From: an uncultured Chlamydiae bacterium
Lineage (GTDB): Bacteria; Chlamydiota; Chlamydiia; Chlamydiales; Rhabdochlamydiaceae
Reading direction: 5' to 3'
DNA: 64,000 nt
Assembly: GCA_945952445.1 (NCBI GenBank)
Contig: CAMFIG010000001.1
Coordinates: 39,001 to 103,000 of the forward strand
Every line of letters begins with the position of its first letter. The first letter of the stretch is position 1. The notes beneath the pieces are model-generated. The model saw nothing but the letters and a program-made list of their open reading frames with translations, had not been told where the DNA came from and searched no databases. A program made the translations under genes and the position numbers. This document shows, one piece after another, positions 46,603-56,353 of the stretch.

Positions 46603-47438
46603 TCGATATTCCTCTTACAGATGAGATAGACCATGAGATCCTCATGCACCGGGACGTTCACTTTGGCGGGAGCTTTTCAGCCATGCTGGAGTATTATGAA
46701 GAAGAAAACAAAGGAGTCCAAGAAGAGTTTGACTTAGATCGGATAGAAGAGCTTCAGCAAATTGAAGAGCAAGCTCAAGAAAATCTCTCCGAATTTTTGC
46801 TGTCCGAAGAAGAAAAAGAGAAAGTCGAAAAGGCAAAATCTCAATATCTTGCCTTAAGAGACCTTTATGAGGTCCCGTCTTCTTTGGCAGCTCGGGCTGT
46901 TGCAGATCTCATCCTTTCAGAAGATATTGAAGCCAAAGAAGAGATTGCTCGTGTTTGTGAACAGGGGGAATCTGCTATTCCCTTGTTAATAGGTTTGCTA
47001 GAGCAGGACCTTTTTTTCGATCCTCTTTTTCCAGGATATGGGTTTGCTCCGGGACATGCTGCCGAATGTTTAGGCAAGCTGCAGGCAGCTGCTTCTGTAG
47101 CCCCTCTTTTTGAAGCGTTGTCGAGGGCTGGGTTTTTTATAGAAGAATCGATCTTGAAAGCATTGCATCAGATAGGCTCTCCTGCGAAGGACTTCTTGGT
47201 TCGGGTTCTTAAGAAAAAGCCGATCACGAAAGACAACGAAAATGCAGTGATTGCTCTGCTGGCATTTCGAGATGATCCTGTTGTGATCCGAGCTGCTCTT
47301 TCTTTGCTTTTCGAACCGGAGATCTCTTCTCGGCGCGTATTATGCAGTTATTTAATTCTATTTTATGAATATATTGAAGATCCTAAAGTAAAAAAAGAAA
47401 TGGACGAATTTATGAAGGATAAAGAAACAATTATTTGA
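46599..47438 (+). CDS. Helical-repeat (HEAT-like) protein, unknown
   Basis: 279 residues from the ATG at 46599, overlapping lipA by ATGA; the frame opens at 46536 inside lipA. N-terminal third is acidic coiled-coil-like (EELQQIEEQAQENLSEFLLSEEEKEK shortened). The rest holds HEAT-like helix pairs (GESAIPLLIGLLEQD, AAECLGKLQAAASVAPLFEAL, DNENAVIALLAFRDDPVVIRAAL). Likely a scaffold or binding protein. Co-transcription with lipoate genes may be incidental. Confidence 0.65.
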   Translation: MIDIPLTDEIDHEILMHRDVHFGGSFSAMLEYYEEENKGVQEEFDLDRIEELQQIEEQAQENLSEFLLSEEEKEKVEKAKSQYLALRDLYEVPSSLAARAVADLILSEDIEAKEEIARVCEQGESAIPLLIGLLEQDLFFDPLFPGYGFAPGHAAECLGKLQAAASVAPLFEALSRAGFFIEESILKALHQIGSPAKDFLVRVLKKKPITKDNENAVIALLAFRDDPVVIRAALSLLFEPEISSRRVLCSYLILFYEYIEDPKVKKEMDEFMKDKETII

Positions 47439-47522
47439 TATTTTTTTTCAAAAATGATACTTGGTGAGTTTAGATCTATAACACATAGCATTCTAATGCC
47501 AACCAAGAAAGAGTTATCATTA

Positions 47523-48740
47523 ATGGAAAAAGTAGCCAGTGTTGTTTTAGCGGGAGGCCAGGGTACAAGGCTTCATCCTCTAACGCTCCATCGGAGCAAA
47601 CCGGGAGTGGCTTTTGGTGGGAAATATCGGTTGATCGATATCCCTATTTCTAATTCGCTCAATTCCAAGATTCAGCGGATCTTTGTGATCTCCCAACATT
47701 TTGTGTCGGGACTGCAACAGCATATCCAAGCAACGTATCAGCCCGGGGCTTTGGAGATGCTGTGTCCTAAACAGACTTCTCAAGGAGTCAACTGGTTTAA
47801 CGGTACGGCGGATGCGGTAAGAAAAAACTTAGATCGGCTCAATACGCCCGATGTCGAGTACTTCCTAATCCTTTCGGGAGATCAGCTCTATACCATTGAT
47901 TTTTTCAAGATGGTCGAATTTGCCAAAAACCGCGATGCAGACCTTGTTGTAGCCTGCCTGCCGGTGGAACAGAAAGAAGCCAAGCGGATGGGATTGATGC
48001 AGATAGATGCACAATCCAAGATCACAAGTTTTTATGAAAAGCCGCAAGATGCCGAGCTTTTGCAGCAATTCAAGTACATGTCTTGCGAGCAGCAAGACCG
48101 CTATCTTGGGTCGATGGGAATTTATGTATTTAAAAAATCGGCTTTGCTCCAGTTGCTGGAGCAGCCTGGTGATGACTTTGGAAAAGATCTGATCCCTTAC
48201 CAGGTAAAACAGGGAAATGCCTATGCCTACGTATATGATGGGTACTGGGAAGATATAGGGACTGTTTCCTCTTACTATTTAGCGAATCTAGCCCTGACCG
48301 AACAGAAAAACTGTCTCAACACATATGATGAGAGGTGTCCTATCTATGCAGAATCTCAGAACCTTCCCAACTCTGTCATCAAAGATACCTACATTCGCAA
48401 TTCGGTCATCAGCCAGGGCTGTATGATCGAAGCTCAGGAGATCTATCATAGTTTAATAGGCATCCGGTCTTGGATTCAAAAGGGAACTGTGATCCGCGAT
48501 TCTGTGATCATGGGGAACCATGCATCGAATCCTGACGACCTTCGGATCCCTGCATTTTCTATTGGAGAGCATTGCATCATCGAAAAAGCCATTGTCGATG
48601 AGCAAACTTCCATCGGAAACCATGTTCGATTGGTCAATGAAAAACATCTGATGCATTACGATGGAGATGGCATATATATCCGCGATGGGATTATCATCGT
48701 AACCACAGGAACAAAGGTTCCTGACGGATTTGTGTTGTAA
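47523..48740 (+). CDS. glgC: Glucose-1-phosphate adenylyltransferase
   Basis: 405 residues from the ATG at 47523 (frame opens at 47454). VVLAGGQGTRLHPLT nucleotide motif, PGVAFGGKYRLIDIP allosteric/substrate block, GTADAVRKNL, and the left-handed beta-helix domain at the C-terminus are present. It makes ADP-glucose for glycogen in the cytoplasm. Glycogen genes are a chlamydial hallmark. The phosphoesterase follows at 15 bp. Confidence 0.95.
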   Translation: MEKVASVVLAGGQGTRLHPLTLHRSKPGVAFGGKYRLIDIPISNSLNSKIQRIFVISQHFVSGLQQHIQATYQPGALEMLCPKQTSQGVNWFNGTADAVRKNLDRLNTPDVEYFLILSGDQLYTIDFFKMVEFAKNRDADLVVACLPVEQKEAKRMGLMQIDAQSKITSFYEKPQDAELLQQFKYMSCEQQDRYLGSMGIYVFKKSALLQLLEQPGDDFGKDLIPYQVKQGNAYAYVYDGYWEDIGTVSSYYLANLALTEQKNCLNTYDERCPIYAESQNLPNSVIKDTYIRNSVISQGCMIEAQEIYHSLIGIRSWIQKGTVIRDSVIMGNHASNPDDLRIPAFSIGEHCIIEKAIVDEQTSIGNHVRLVNEKHLMHYDGDGIYIRDGIIIVTTGTKVPDGFVL

Positions 48741-48754
48741 ACATAGTTGAAGTT

Positions 48755-49498
48755 ATGTCCATTTGGGCCTTGTCAGATCTGCATCTCTCTTTTAGCGCTC
48801 CTTCCAAGGATATGGCTTTTTTTGGCCCTTCCTGGGAAGACTATGCAGCGAAAATCGAAAAACATTGGCTTTCCTGCGTGCAAAAGGATGACCTTGTTTT
48901 AATCCCAGGAGACATCTCTTGGGCGATGACTTTGGAAGAAGCACTGACCGATCTTCTGTGGATTGATCGCCTTCCTGGAACGAAGCTTTTGCTAAAAGGC
49001 AACCATGACTATTGGTGGGCTTCTAATAAAAAGATGCAGGAAAAGCTCCCTTCGTCTCTTTTTTTTATTCATAATAACGTCTTCCAATGGAACAATGTAA
49101 CTATTGGGGGTGCTCGCCTCTGGGATACCGATGAGTATGATTTCCTCCCTTATATCGTCATGCAAGAGAACCCTCGAGCGAGAAAGGATAAGGTGGAAGA
49201 TCCGGAACAAGGCAAAAAAATCTTTGCAAAAGAATTGGAAAGGCTAAAAGAGAGTTTAAAGCAGCTAAGGCCGGATGCTTCGCTTCGCATTGCTCTTACC
49301 CACTATCCTCCCATTGGTTCTGATCTCAAGCCTTCTAAGGCTTCTATGATTCTCAAAGAATACAAAGTTGATGTCTGTGTGTTTGGGCATCTACACAATG
49401 TAAGAAAAGGCTCCTTGCCGTTCGGATCAGCAGAGGGGACTAAGTATGTTTTTGCCTCTTGTGATTATCTCGATTTCCATCCTATTTTCATCGCTTAA
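48755..49498 (+). CDS. Calcineurin-like metallophosphoesterase
   Basis: 247 residues. All metal-ligand motifs of the family are in order: SDLHLSF, PGDISWAM, GNHDYWW, THYPP and FGHLHN. It probably hydrolyses phosphomonoesters or diesters in the cytoplasm; the substrate is unknown. It probably shares the glgC transcript. Convergent with the next gene, 10 bp apart. Confidence 0.9.
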   Translation: MSIWALSDLHLSFSAPSKDMAFFGPSWEDYAAKIEKHWLSCVQKDDLVLIPGDISWAMTLEEALTDLLWIDRLPGTKLLLKGNHDYWWASNKKMQEKLPSSLFFIHNNVFQWNNVTIGGARLWDTDEYDFLPYIVMQENPRARKDKVEDPEQGKKIFAKELERLKESLKQLRPDASLRIALTHYPPIGSDLKPSKASMILKEYKVDVCVFGHLHNVRKGSLPFGSAEGTKYVFASCDYLDFHPIFIA

Positions 49499-49508
49499 GA
49501 GATAGAAA

Positions 49509-50492
49509 TCAAAGCGTTAAATCTGAGAGGAGATTTTCGATAGCCTTAGCGTCTGATTCTTGTAAAAAATCCTTTTGGCTTTTTTTCTTTCTCTCTGTTA
49601 AGAGTGCTTGGACCGTTTTTTCTAGCGTTTCTTTGTCAAGACAGCGGTAGAATTCAGCGATCAATTCTAACAGCTGGATAAGGTCTTCTTCTAATTTAAG
49701 AAGAGGAACTATTTGTTTAACACAGATGAAAAACAGACCCGCATCGCCGCGATGGACGAGGAAACGGCAGATTTCTAGCAGGAACTGAAGATCAGGATCT
49801 TCTTCTGTTTGCTCCAAAATTCTGCAGATGAGGATGTCGGATTCCTTGGTGTCTGCAAGAGAGAAAAGCCAAGCCCTTAAAAAATCGAACCATTTCGGTT
49901 CTGATACATACTCGCAAAACCCGTCAATCAGTTCCGAGGCGTAGAGTTCTTGTCCTGTCTCCAGCTGCTCGCTGATATAATCATAGAAGAAGCCTTCTAA
50001 GTCATGGGCGCTATAGCGTTGGATGTTTTGGAAAATTTCCTTAGGATCTCCGCCATAGTCTACTCCTTGATCAAGGATCCCTTCTAAATCAGTGAGAAGG
50101 GTTTGGAGAGAGTCTTCTTTTTCGAGCCCTTCTTCGTCGTAGAGGGCGATACATCGGTCTAGTTCATCGCAGAAGACCGAGAGGCTGAGTTTTTCAGGAA
50201 CAAATCTTCTCCACAGTTCAAAAAGCAGGAGATAGGCTTTTTCTTTTTCTTGAGATTCTGCTTCTTGCACCCATAGACATTCGATCAGTTCTTCTGGGGT
50301 GTCGCAGGTTTCTGTGTAAAGTAAAAAATTCTCTTGATTTAGGGGGATGTTTAGCTTTTCCAGCAGCTGAAAGATGTGTGAAGTGGAGAGTTCCCGGTAG
50401 TTTTGCACCTGCCATGGCTCGACAGCTATGGACGGGTCTTCTTGATATGATAAGGTAAGTAGATTATAGAAAGCGCGCCCTTGAAATTGCAT
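49509..50492 (-). CDS. Acidic all-helical protein, unknown
   Basis: 327 residues with ribosome site GAGGA, no signal peptide, strongly acidic (many EE and DE pairs) and apparently all alpha-helical, possibly a repeat scaffold. Nothing in it matches a family I know. It is divergent from the pseudopilin gene downstream and convergent with the phosphoesterase. Confidence 0.65.
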   Translation of the reverse strand: MQFQGRAFYNLLTLSYQEDPSIAVEPWQVQNYRELSTSHIFQLLEKLNIPLNQENFLLYTETCDTPEELIECLWVQEAESQEKEKAYLLLFELWRRFVPEKLSLSVFCDELDRCIALYDEEGLEKEDSLQTLLTDLEGILDQGVDYGGDPKEIFQNIQRYSAHDLEGFFYDYISEQLETGQELYASELIDGFCEYVSEPKWFDFLRAWLFSLADTKESDILICRILEQTEEDPDLQFLLEICRFLVHRGDAGLFFICVKQIVPLLKLEEDLIQLLELIAEFYRCLDKETLEKTVQALLTERKKKSQKDFLQESDAKAIENLLSDLTL

Positions 50493-50589
50493 AGATCCTC
50501 TTTAATGAGGCTTTTTAGCATAACGGGTAAGAGAATATCTCGTCAAATTCTTGCGAAGAAAACAAGAGCTTGCGCATACTCCTAATGCT

Positions 50590-51057
50590 ATGAAACGAAA
50601 AAAAAACAGCTATCTTCTTCTTGAATTTCTCTTAGCGCTTGCAATTTTGTCTTTGACTTTGGGGCCTTTGATCCAAGCCCCACTTTCTCATCTCAAAAGA
50701 CAGATTCAAGAAACGGTATCTCTCTGTCTTGCTTTTGAAGCAAGACAGATTCTTTATACAACCCAAGAAAAACTATACCACAATGCAATCCCCTGGAAAC
50801 AGATCGAGCTAGCGGAAAAATCCCCCGTTTTCATCGGCTCACAAGAGGTTGCGTTTCCTGGTTTGCCAATTTCTCCTTGCCAAGCGGAAGTCTTTTTGAG
50901 CAAAGCGCATATAGAAAAAAAAGACGATACTACAGACTATGGATGGGTAGAGGTGTTGGTTAGCTTTACACCGATCCAAGGAAAGAGGGAAAAATACGCC
51001 CTAACGTTTTTTATATCTAAACAGCCGATAGAGATATCGGTCGATCCACAAGAGTAA
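50590..51057 (+). CDS. Type II/IV pseudopilin-like protein
   Basis: 155 residues from the ATG at 50590 (frame opens at 50551). The leader KRKKNSYLLLEFLLALAIL has the prepilin pattern with Ser before the cut and Glu at +5, as in the GspJ-like protein at 32420. The soluble part is beta-rich. It may be a GspI-type minor pseudopilin. It stands apart from other secretion genes. Confidence 0.6.
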   Translation: MKRKKNSYLLLEFLLALAILSLTLGPLIQAPLSHLKRQIQETVSLCLAFEARQILYTTQEKLYHNAIPWKQIELAEKSPVFIGSQEVAFPGLPISPCQAEVFLSKAHIEKKDDTTDYGWVEVLVSFTPIQGKREKYALTFFISKQPIEISVDPQE

Positions 51058-51122
51058 AATATATTTTACTAAAACCGTCCGTTGCAGTATGCAGAGAAGA
51101 AAGCGATCAAAGATGAGGCTCT

Positions 51123-52985
51123 ATGGCATCGGCTTTTAAGCCCTATGTGTCGGACAAAACAAAGCTTAAAGAATTTTCTTGCAAGGCGATTCTTCTGGGA
51201 GTCTTCCTAGGGCTTCTTTTTGGCATCGGCAACGCGTATTTAGGATTAAAAGTCGGAACGACAGTCTCAGCGTCGATCCCAGCCGCTGTATTATCAATGG
51301 CCATTTTGCGTATCTTTTTTAAGAAGGTATCGATTTTAGAAAATAATATGGTGCAGACGATTGCTTCTGTCGGAGAGGGACTTGCCGGAGGAGTGATTTT
51401 TACAGCTCCTGCCCTTTTTTTGTTGGGAGCGCCTCCTTCTCCTTTTCGGATCTTCCTTCTGTCTGCCTTGGGCGGGATTTTAGGGGTTTTATTTATGATC
51501 CCCATGCGCCGCTATATCATAGTGCAAGAACATGGAAAGCTTCCTTTTCCGGAAGGGACAGCCTGCGCAGAGATTTTAAAATCATCAGAGACGGGTAAAT
51601 CGCAAGCTTGGATGGCCGTGATTGGGATTGCAGTAGGCGCTATCCATAAACTCTGCTCCAGCGCTCTTTATCTTTGGAATGAGGTTGTTTCATGGGTAAT
51701 CGTTCCCTTTCAGAAAACAGAATTTAGCATGGACTGCACCCCCTCCCTTTTAGGAGTGGGCTATATCATCGGACCTCGAACAGCGGCACTTCTCTTTGCT
51801 GGCGGCGGTCTTGCTTGGTGGATTATCATCCCGCTCATCCGGATGTTTGGAGAGGGGAATATGAGCATCATAGCGCCAGGAACTATCCCAATTGCACAGA
51901 TGAGCGCCGATGATATCTGGTCCGATTATATTCGATATATAGGAGCCGGAACCGTGGCGATGGGAGGGATCTTAAGTTTGTTTCAGATTGCTCCTATGAT
52001 TGCGAAGACATTCAGGATCGGTTTTAAAGAACTATTTCAAGGGGCTTATGAAGCGCAGATTGTTCGTACGGAAAGAGATATTTCTTTAAAATGGCTGATC
52101 TTAGGGTCTGTGTTCATCATATTGACTCTATGGCTTTTTCCTGGGCTTCCCATGAATTTTCTTACGATCCTTCTTTTAATCGTTCTCGGGTTTTTTTTCG
52201 TTGCCGTGACCTCTTTAACGGTTGGAATTGTAGGAAGCACTTCGAATCCAGTCTCCGGGATGACCATTTGTACTTTGCTAGTTACCTGTTTGGTCTTTCT
52301 TCTTTTAGGGTGGACTGAGAGGATCTACCTCATAGCAGCATTGACAATGAGTGTAGTTGCTAACGTAGCGATAGCATTGGCATCGACGACATCTCAGGAC
52401 TTAAAAACAGGCTTTCTTTTAGGGGCAACGCCCCGATCACAGCAGCTTGGCGAGATTTTAGGGATTTTATTTCCATCGCTTGCAATTGGAAGCACGCTCT
52501 ATCTTCTAGATAAAGCCTATGGATTTGGTTCTGCGAGCATGCCAGCGCCGCAAGGGACGATGATGGCTCTCATTGCAAGAGGGGTGATCCAAGGAGATAT
52601 CCCGGGGACTTTAATGATTACAGGAGCTTTGCTTGGGTTGCTTATGAGGCTATTCCAGCTGCCAGTTCTTCCTTTTGCTATTGGACTTTATCTGCCTCTT
52701 TCCCTGAGCACGCCGGTGATTATAGGCGGGGTTGTGTCTTGGTTTGTAAAGAAAATCTCCACGGAAGCCAATCAAAGAGGAGTTCTCGCTGCATCCGGTC
52801 TTGTGGCTGGCGATGCTTGCACCGGCGTGTTTATTGCTCTTTTGACTGTCGCTGGGGTCATTCCTGCAAGCCAAAACGGGTTTTTCCCCAATATAGTCAG
52901 CTTGGGGGTCTATCTTTTGCTGAGCCTGGGACTTGGTTGGATTAGCTTGAAACCACCGGCATTTTTGGCAAAGAAGAACGCATAA
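51123..52985 (+). CDS. OPT-family oligopeptide transporter
   Basis: 620 residues, about 14-16 transmembrane helices. Conserved OPT blocks: NAYLGLKVGTTVSASIPAA near the start, EHGKLPFPEGTACAEIL, and FGSASMPAPQGTMM. It imports oligopeptides or metal chelates at the inner membrane, useful for an intracellular bacterium drawing amino acids from its host. It stands alone; the small gene after it is convergent. Confidence 0.92.
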   Translation: MASAFKPYVSDKTKLKEFSCKAILLGVFLGLLFGIGNAYLGLKVGTTVSASIPAAVLSMAILRIFFKKVSILENNMVQTIASVGEGLAGGVIFTAPALFLLGAPPSPFRIFLLSALGGILGVLFMIPMRRYIIVQEHGKLPFPEGTACAEILKSSETGKSQAWMAVIGIAVGAIHKLCSSALYLWNEVVSWVIVPFQKTEFSMDCTPSLLGVGYIIGPRTAALLFAGGGLAWWIIIPLIRMFGEGNMSIIAPGTIPIAQMSADDIWSDYIRYIGAGTVAMGGILSLFQIAPMIAKTFRIGFKELFQGAYEAQIVRTERDISLKWLILGSVFIILTLWLFPGLPMNFLTILLLIVLGFFFVAVTSLTVGIVGSTSNPVSGMTICTLLVTCLVFLLLGWTERIYLIAALTMSVVANVAIALASTTSQDLKTGFLLGATPRSQQLGEILGILFPSLAIGSTLYLLDKAYGFGSASMPAPQGTMMALIARGVIQGDIPGTLMITGALLGLLMRLFQLPVLPFAIGLYLPLSLSTPVIIGGVVSWFVKKISTEANQRGVLAASGLVAGDACTGVFIALLTVAGVIPASQNGFFPNIVSLGVYLLLSLGLGWISLKPPAFLAKKNA

Positions 52986-53313
52986 GTACGTGGTGGGAGT
53001 GTATTTCTTTTCGCATCTGACCCAGAACTTGAGAATAGAGCAAGGAGATCTTGCAGGGTGTGTTGGAATGGAGGATCTTGTGTAAGCGTAGGCGCTCTTC
53101 AATCCTCTCTGTTCGGGCTGTGAGAGATTGTAAAAAATCAAAAGGACATTGGCTTAAAGTCTGCAGGTGAGATGGGTGGTTTACCTTTTGAAAAAATGCC
53201 AATGCTGAGTGCGCCAGATTGTCCGAAGGAGAATTTCCCGATAAAGACAATCGCTTTTCCAGAGCAAAAGCATCCGACCATAGACTGAAAGAGAGATCAG
53301 AGATGTACATCAT
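52942..53313 (-). CDS. Small protein of unknown function
   Basis: 123 residues, convergent with and overlapping the OPT gene by 44 bp. No signal peptide or known motif; helical with many H, S and L. It fills an otherwise empty 390-bp gap and has no obvious ribosome site, so it may or may not be real. Confidence 0.4.
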   Translation of the reverse strand: MMYISDLSFSLWSDAFALEKRLSLSGNSPSDNLAHSALAFFQKVNHPSHLQTLSQCPFDFLQSLTARTERIEERLRLHKILHSNTPCKISLLYSQVLGQMRKEIHSHHVLMRSSLPKMPVVSS

Positions 53314-53376
53314 GGCTTAAAAGATTCGTATTATGATGCGCATTATGATATCATGGGCTCTTTCTATCGGCAATTA

Positions 53377-53961
53377 CTAAATGTGCTGTAAAGCCCGGGT
53401 GATGAGTTCTGGTAGAGCCAGTTCGTGCTCTGCAAGTTCCTCTGCTGTTTTAATCGCCTTTTGCGCTTGCATTGGCTGATATCCTAAGTTGATAAGAGCG
53501 CTTAAGGCGTCTGAGGCGGTCTCTTTTTCTCCTGGGATCTGAGAGACAGAAGAAAAGGTTTTTAGGATTTTGTCTTTCATCTCGACAATCAGTCTTTCTG
53601 CGGTTTTTCTTCCAATGCCGGGGACTTTGCATAAAAGAGCTAGGTTGGATTGGGAGATTGCTTGCTGCAGATAGTTTGCTTCTAGATGGCCGATCAGTGC
53701 CAGCGCTGTCTTAGGGCCGATGCCCGATACTTCAATGAGTACTTCGAAAAGGTCCCTCTCTCCTAAGGTAAGAAAGCCGTAATGCCTATGAGAGTCTTCT
53801 CGGATGACCGTGGAAATGTATAATAGCACAGGGCGGCCAATCTGAGGCAGCTTGCTATAGTGGCTTAAAGGGAGTGCGAGGCGGTAGCCGATGCCATGCA
53901 CTTCAACGACTGTTTTTAAAGGAGAAGCGGAGATCAAAGTTCCTTGGAGATATTCCATCAT
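53377..53961 (-). CDS. ruvA: Holliday junction DNA helicase subunit RuvA
   Basis: 194 residues. Blocks VHGIGYRL, IREDSHRHYGFL, LIEVSGIGPKTALALIG and LCKVPGIGRKTAERLIVEM (the two helix-hairpin-helix motifs) and a C-terminal RuvB-binding domain are present. It binds Holliday junctions and loads RuvB. ATGA overlap with ruvC upstream. Confidence 0.96.
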   Translation of the reverse strand: MMEYLQGTLISASPLKTVVEVHGIGYRLALPLSHYSKLPQIGRPVLLYISTVIREDSHRHYGFLTLGERDLFEVLIEVSGIGPKTALALIGHLEANYLQQAISQSNLALLCKVPGIGRKTAERLIVEMKDKILKTFSSVSQIPGEKETASDALSALINLGYQPMQAQKAIKTAEELAEHELALPELITRALQHI

Positions 53962-54464
53962 AGAAAAGCCCTATTGGTTAAACTGTGGCTATGGCAAAGA
54001 GCCAATGCAAGGGCATCGGCTGCATCCTCCGGCTGAGGAAGATTGGGTAGTTTCAGTAAGAGTTGGATCATCTTTTGTACTTGTTCTTTACTCGCAGACC
54101 CGTGCCCGACGACGGCGAGCTTCGCTTTTTTAGGGGCATATTCATAAATGGGGATCTCTCTTCGGGCCGCAGCGAGCATGGCCATCCCTTTTGCCATCCC
54201 CAATTTTAAAGCGCTTTGTGCATTTTTGTAGACAAATTGCGTTTCAATGGAGACAGCATGGGGCCTGTACCTATCGAGAAGAGACTCGATCCCTTCAAAT
54301 AAAATGCGGTATCGCTCTGCGATAGCTGCCTTGGCAGGGGGGCGTATGCATCCAAAGTCTAAAGCCTTTACATCACGGCTAGTATAAGAGAGGATCCCAT
54401 ATCCCGTAATGCAAGATCCAGGGTCGATGCCCATAATAATGTGAGGTTCTTGAGACTGCTGCAT
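53958..54464 (-). CDS. ruvC: Crossover junction endodeoxyribonuclease RuvC
   Basis: 168 residues. IMGIDPGSCITGYGIL carries the first catalytic Asp; IETQFVYKNAQSALKLG supplies the Glu, and DAADALALALCH the C-terminal Asp pair. It resolves Holliday junctions made by homologous recombination. Translationally coupled to ruvA; ruvB is not in this window. Confidence 0.96.
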   Translation of the reverse strand: MQQSQEPHIIMGIDPGSCITGYGILSYTSRDVKALDFGCIRPPAKAAIAERYRILFEGIESLLDRYRPHAVSIETQFVYKNAQSALKLGMAKGMAMLAAARREIPIYEYAPKKAKLAVVGHGSASKEQVQKMIQLLLKLPNLPQPEDAADALALALCHSHSLTNRAFL

Positions 54465-54589
54465 AGAGGGTCTTTTTTAAAGCTTCTTCTGTACTAGGAA
54501 TACAAGATTTTCACGTTTATTGGTACAGGAAAGTAGGAAAAATTTCGGTCTTAAGCTTGTGATTGTTAATGTTTGTTGTTCGTTATTTC

Positions 54590-54637
54590 TGTTTTATTAT
54601 AAAAAATAATTTGAATTTTGTTTGTTTTATTATAAAA
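54590..54637 (+). repeat. 15-bp tandem promoter repeat upstream of the 154-residue gene
   Basis: TGTTTTATTATAAAA occurs at 54590-54604 and again at 54623-54637, exactly 33 bp apart, three DNA turns. Both contain a possible TATAAA -10, so it may be a doubled promoter or an operator pair. Confidence 0.5.
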
Positions 54638-54661
54638 TAAAGATATAACAAGGAGAAGATT

Positions 54662-55126
54662 ATGTCTATACAAGGGCCCAGTTCTAGTCCAGAATTTCAA
54701 AGAATCCCAGCGCCTAATATTAGTCCTGATCGTCAGCAGTTTGATCAGAATCTATCCCAGTCGTTGCAAAATATCGGAAGTGGCAATGAGGTAGCTAATG
54801 CTATCGCTGCAGCGCAAGAAAGTCCTCCTTCATTGGCGGATTTTGAACAAGCTGTAGGGACAATCCAATTGGATTTGAATAACATAGAAAGTGCATCAGA
54901 GCTTAGCAATACGCCGTCGTTCTGTTCTTTATCGGTGTGTAAAGCGGCTCAGGCATATATGAGCACTTGTGTAGCCCCCTATCTACAGGCAGTAAACGAC
55001 TTGCGTAGCGATCTGCAAGCAGGTATAACGCCGCATGCGGATGAGGTACAGGCTTTCATAACAGCTGCAAACAATCTACAAAGCGGGGTCAGAAATCTAC
55101 AATCAGTTCTTTCTGCCAATCCTTAA
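54662..55126 (+). CDS. Small Ser/Asn/Gln-rich helical protein, effector candidate
   Basis: 154 residues with the strong ribosome site AAGGAGAAG. No signal peptide; the start is Ser/Pro-rich (MSIQGPSSSPEFQRIPAP). Mostly amphipathic helix (DFEQAVGTIQLDLNNIESAS, AYMSTCVAPYLQAVNDL), with cysteine spacing like small secreted chlamydial proteins. It has its own AT-rich promoter region between recombination and envelope genes. Function unknown. Confidence 0.6.
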   Translation: MSIQGPSSSPEFQRIPAPNISPDRQQFDQNLSQSLQNIGSGNEVANAIAAAQESPPSLADFEQAVGTIQLDLNNIESASELSNTPSFCSLSVCKAAQAYMSTCVAPYLQAVNDLRSDLQAGITPHADEVQAFITAANNLQSGVRNLQSVLSANP

Positions 55127-55276
55127 GAGAACTTCTTTAAGAGTTTTCCAGTCTCTTTATATCCTAGACGGGAATAGATCCCTTGAGTACACTGAAAGTT
55201 CTTCTCTTGATAGAGGATCTTTTAGAATGAAGGGTCTTTTCGGAAAGAGGCTGGACTTTTAACGCAAGAAGGGTGC

Positions 55277-56350
55277 ATGGGAGAAGAGATAGACTTTTGC
55301 CCTCAAAATATCATTGTGCGGATGCCAAATTGGGTAGGGGATATGGTGATGGCAACGCCTGTCCTGACTGATGTGAGAAAAAAGTTTCCCAATGCCCGGC
55401 TGACTGCGATGTGCCGATCTCCTATTTGCGATCTGTTAGCAGAAGATCCTGAAATCGACGAGCTGTTTTGTTTTAGCAAGTCCAGCGGTTTTAGCCGGAG
55501 GATCGAAAAGAGAAATATCATCGAAAAGCTGCGTGCGGGAAAGTATGACTTAGGGATTTTGCTTACCCACTCTTTTTCTTCTGCATGGTGGTTCTGGCAG
55601 GGGAAAGTCACGCGTCGGCTTGGATATGATTGCAATGGAAGGAAGTTTCTACTTACAGAGAGCATCCCGATGCCCGCTGATGTGCAAAGCCAGCATCTGG
55701 TATTGACATACAAGATGTTATTGGCGCCTCTTGGGATCCCTGTTTCCAATACGCCTCCAAGGATTTTTTTAACAGAGCAAGAGATTGGTCAGGCTATGAC
55801 GTTGCTTCGGCAGCATGGCGTGCAAGACAAGCATCGGCTTGTGGGGATCAATCCAGGGGCTACGTATGGCTCTGCTAAATGCTGGCTGCCTGAAAGGTTT
55901 CGAGAAATTACCCAAAAGCTATTGGAAGATCCCAACCTGTTTGTGATCTATTTTGGAGACATTGCTACAGCAATGCTCGTAAAAGAGATTTGTCAGGGAC
56001 TATCTCCTAGGGTGGTTAACTTAGCGGGTCTCACATCGCTACGGGAGCTTGCCAGCTTAATCCATCTTTGTGATGTGCTGCTTACCAATGATAGTGGTCC
56101 TATGCATATTGCCGCTGCTTTAGAGACCCCGATCATCGCCTTGTTTGGATCTACAAGCGAGGTTGTCACAGGCCCATACCGCAATGCGAAGGTGATTCAT
56201 AAGCATGTAGAATGCTCGCCTTGCTACCAGAGAACTTGTCCGATCGATTTTCGCTGTATGAAGAAAATTGAAGCGGATGAGGTTCTTCAGGAAATTCTGC
56301 AGGCTCTGCAAAGTCATCGATCTCGAAACAAACTGCATATTGTGCGTTGA
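55277..56350 (+). CDS. waaF: ADP-heptose:LPS heptosyltransferase II-like (GT9)
   Basis: 357 residues. RMPNWVGDMVMATPVL at the N-terminus, GATYGSAKCWLPERF, LTNDSGPMHIAAAL donor-site block, and the WaaF-type CSPCYQRTCPIDFRCM cysteine block are present. Such enzymes add heptose to the LPS inner core at the inner face of the inner membrane. Chlamydiaceae LPS has only Kdo, so this would mark a longer core in this lineage; the acceptor is inferred. First of a five-gene same-strand run. Confidence 0.88.
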   Translation: MGEEIDFCPQNIIVRMPNWVGDMVMATPVLTDVRKKFPNARLTAMCRSPICDLLAEDPEIDELFCFSKSSGFSRRIEKRNIIEKLRAGKYDLGILLTHSFSSAWWFWQGKVTRRLGYDCNGRKFLLTESIPMPADVQSQHLVLTYKMLLAPLGIPVSNTPPRIFLTEQEIGQAMTLLRQHGVQDKHRLVGINPGATYGSAKCWLPERFREITQKLLEDPNLFVIYFGDIATAMLVKEICQGLSPRVVNLAGLTSLRELASLIHLCDVLLTNDSGPMHIAAALETPIIALFGSTSEVVTGPYRNAKVIHKHVECSPCYQRTCPIDFRCMKKIEADEVLQEILQALQSHRSRNKLHIVR

Positions 56351-56353
56351 TGT

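Noticed and set aside
52650..53141. 163-codon minus frame at the OPT transporter end
   Set aside because: Antisense to the transmembrane region of the OPT gene; the shorter frame at 52942-53313 is the better candidate.
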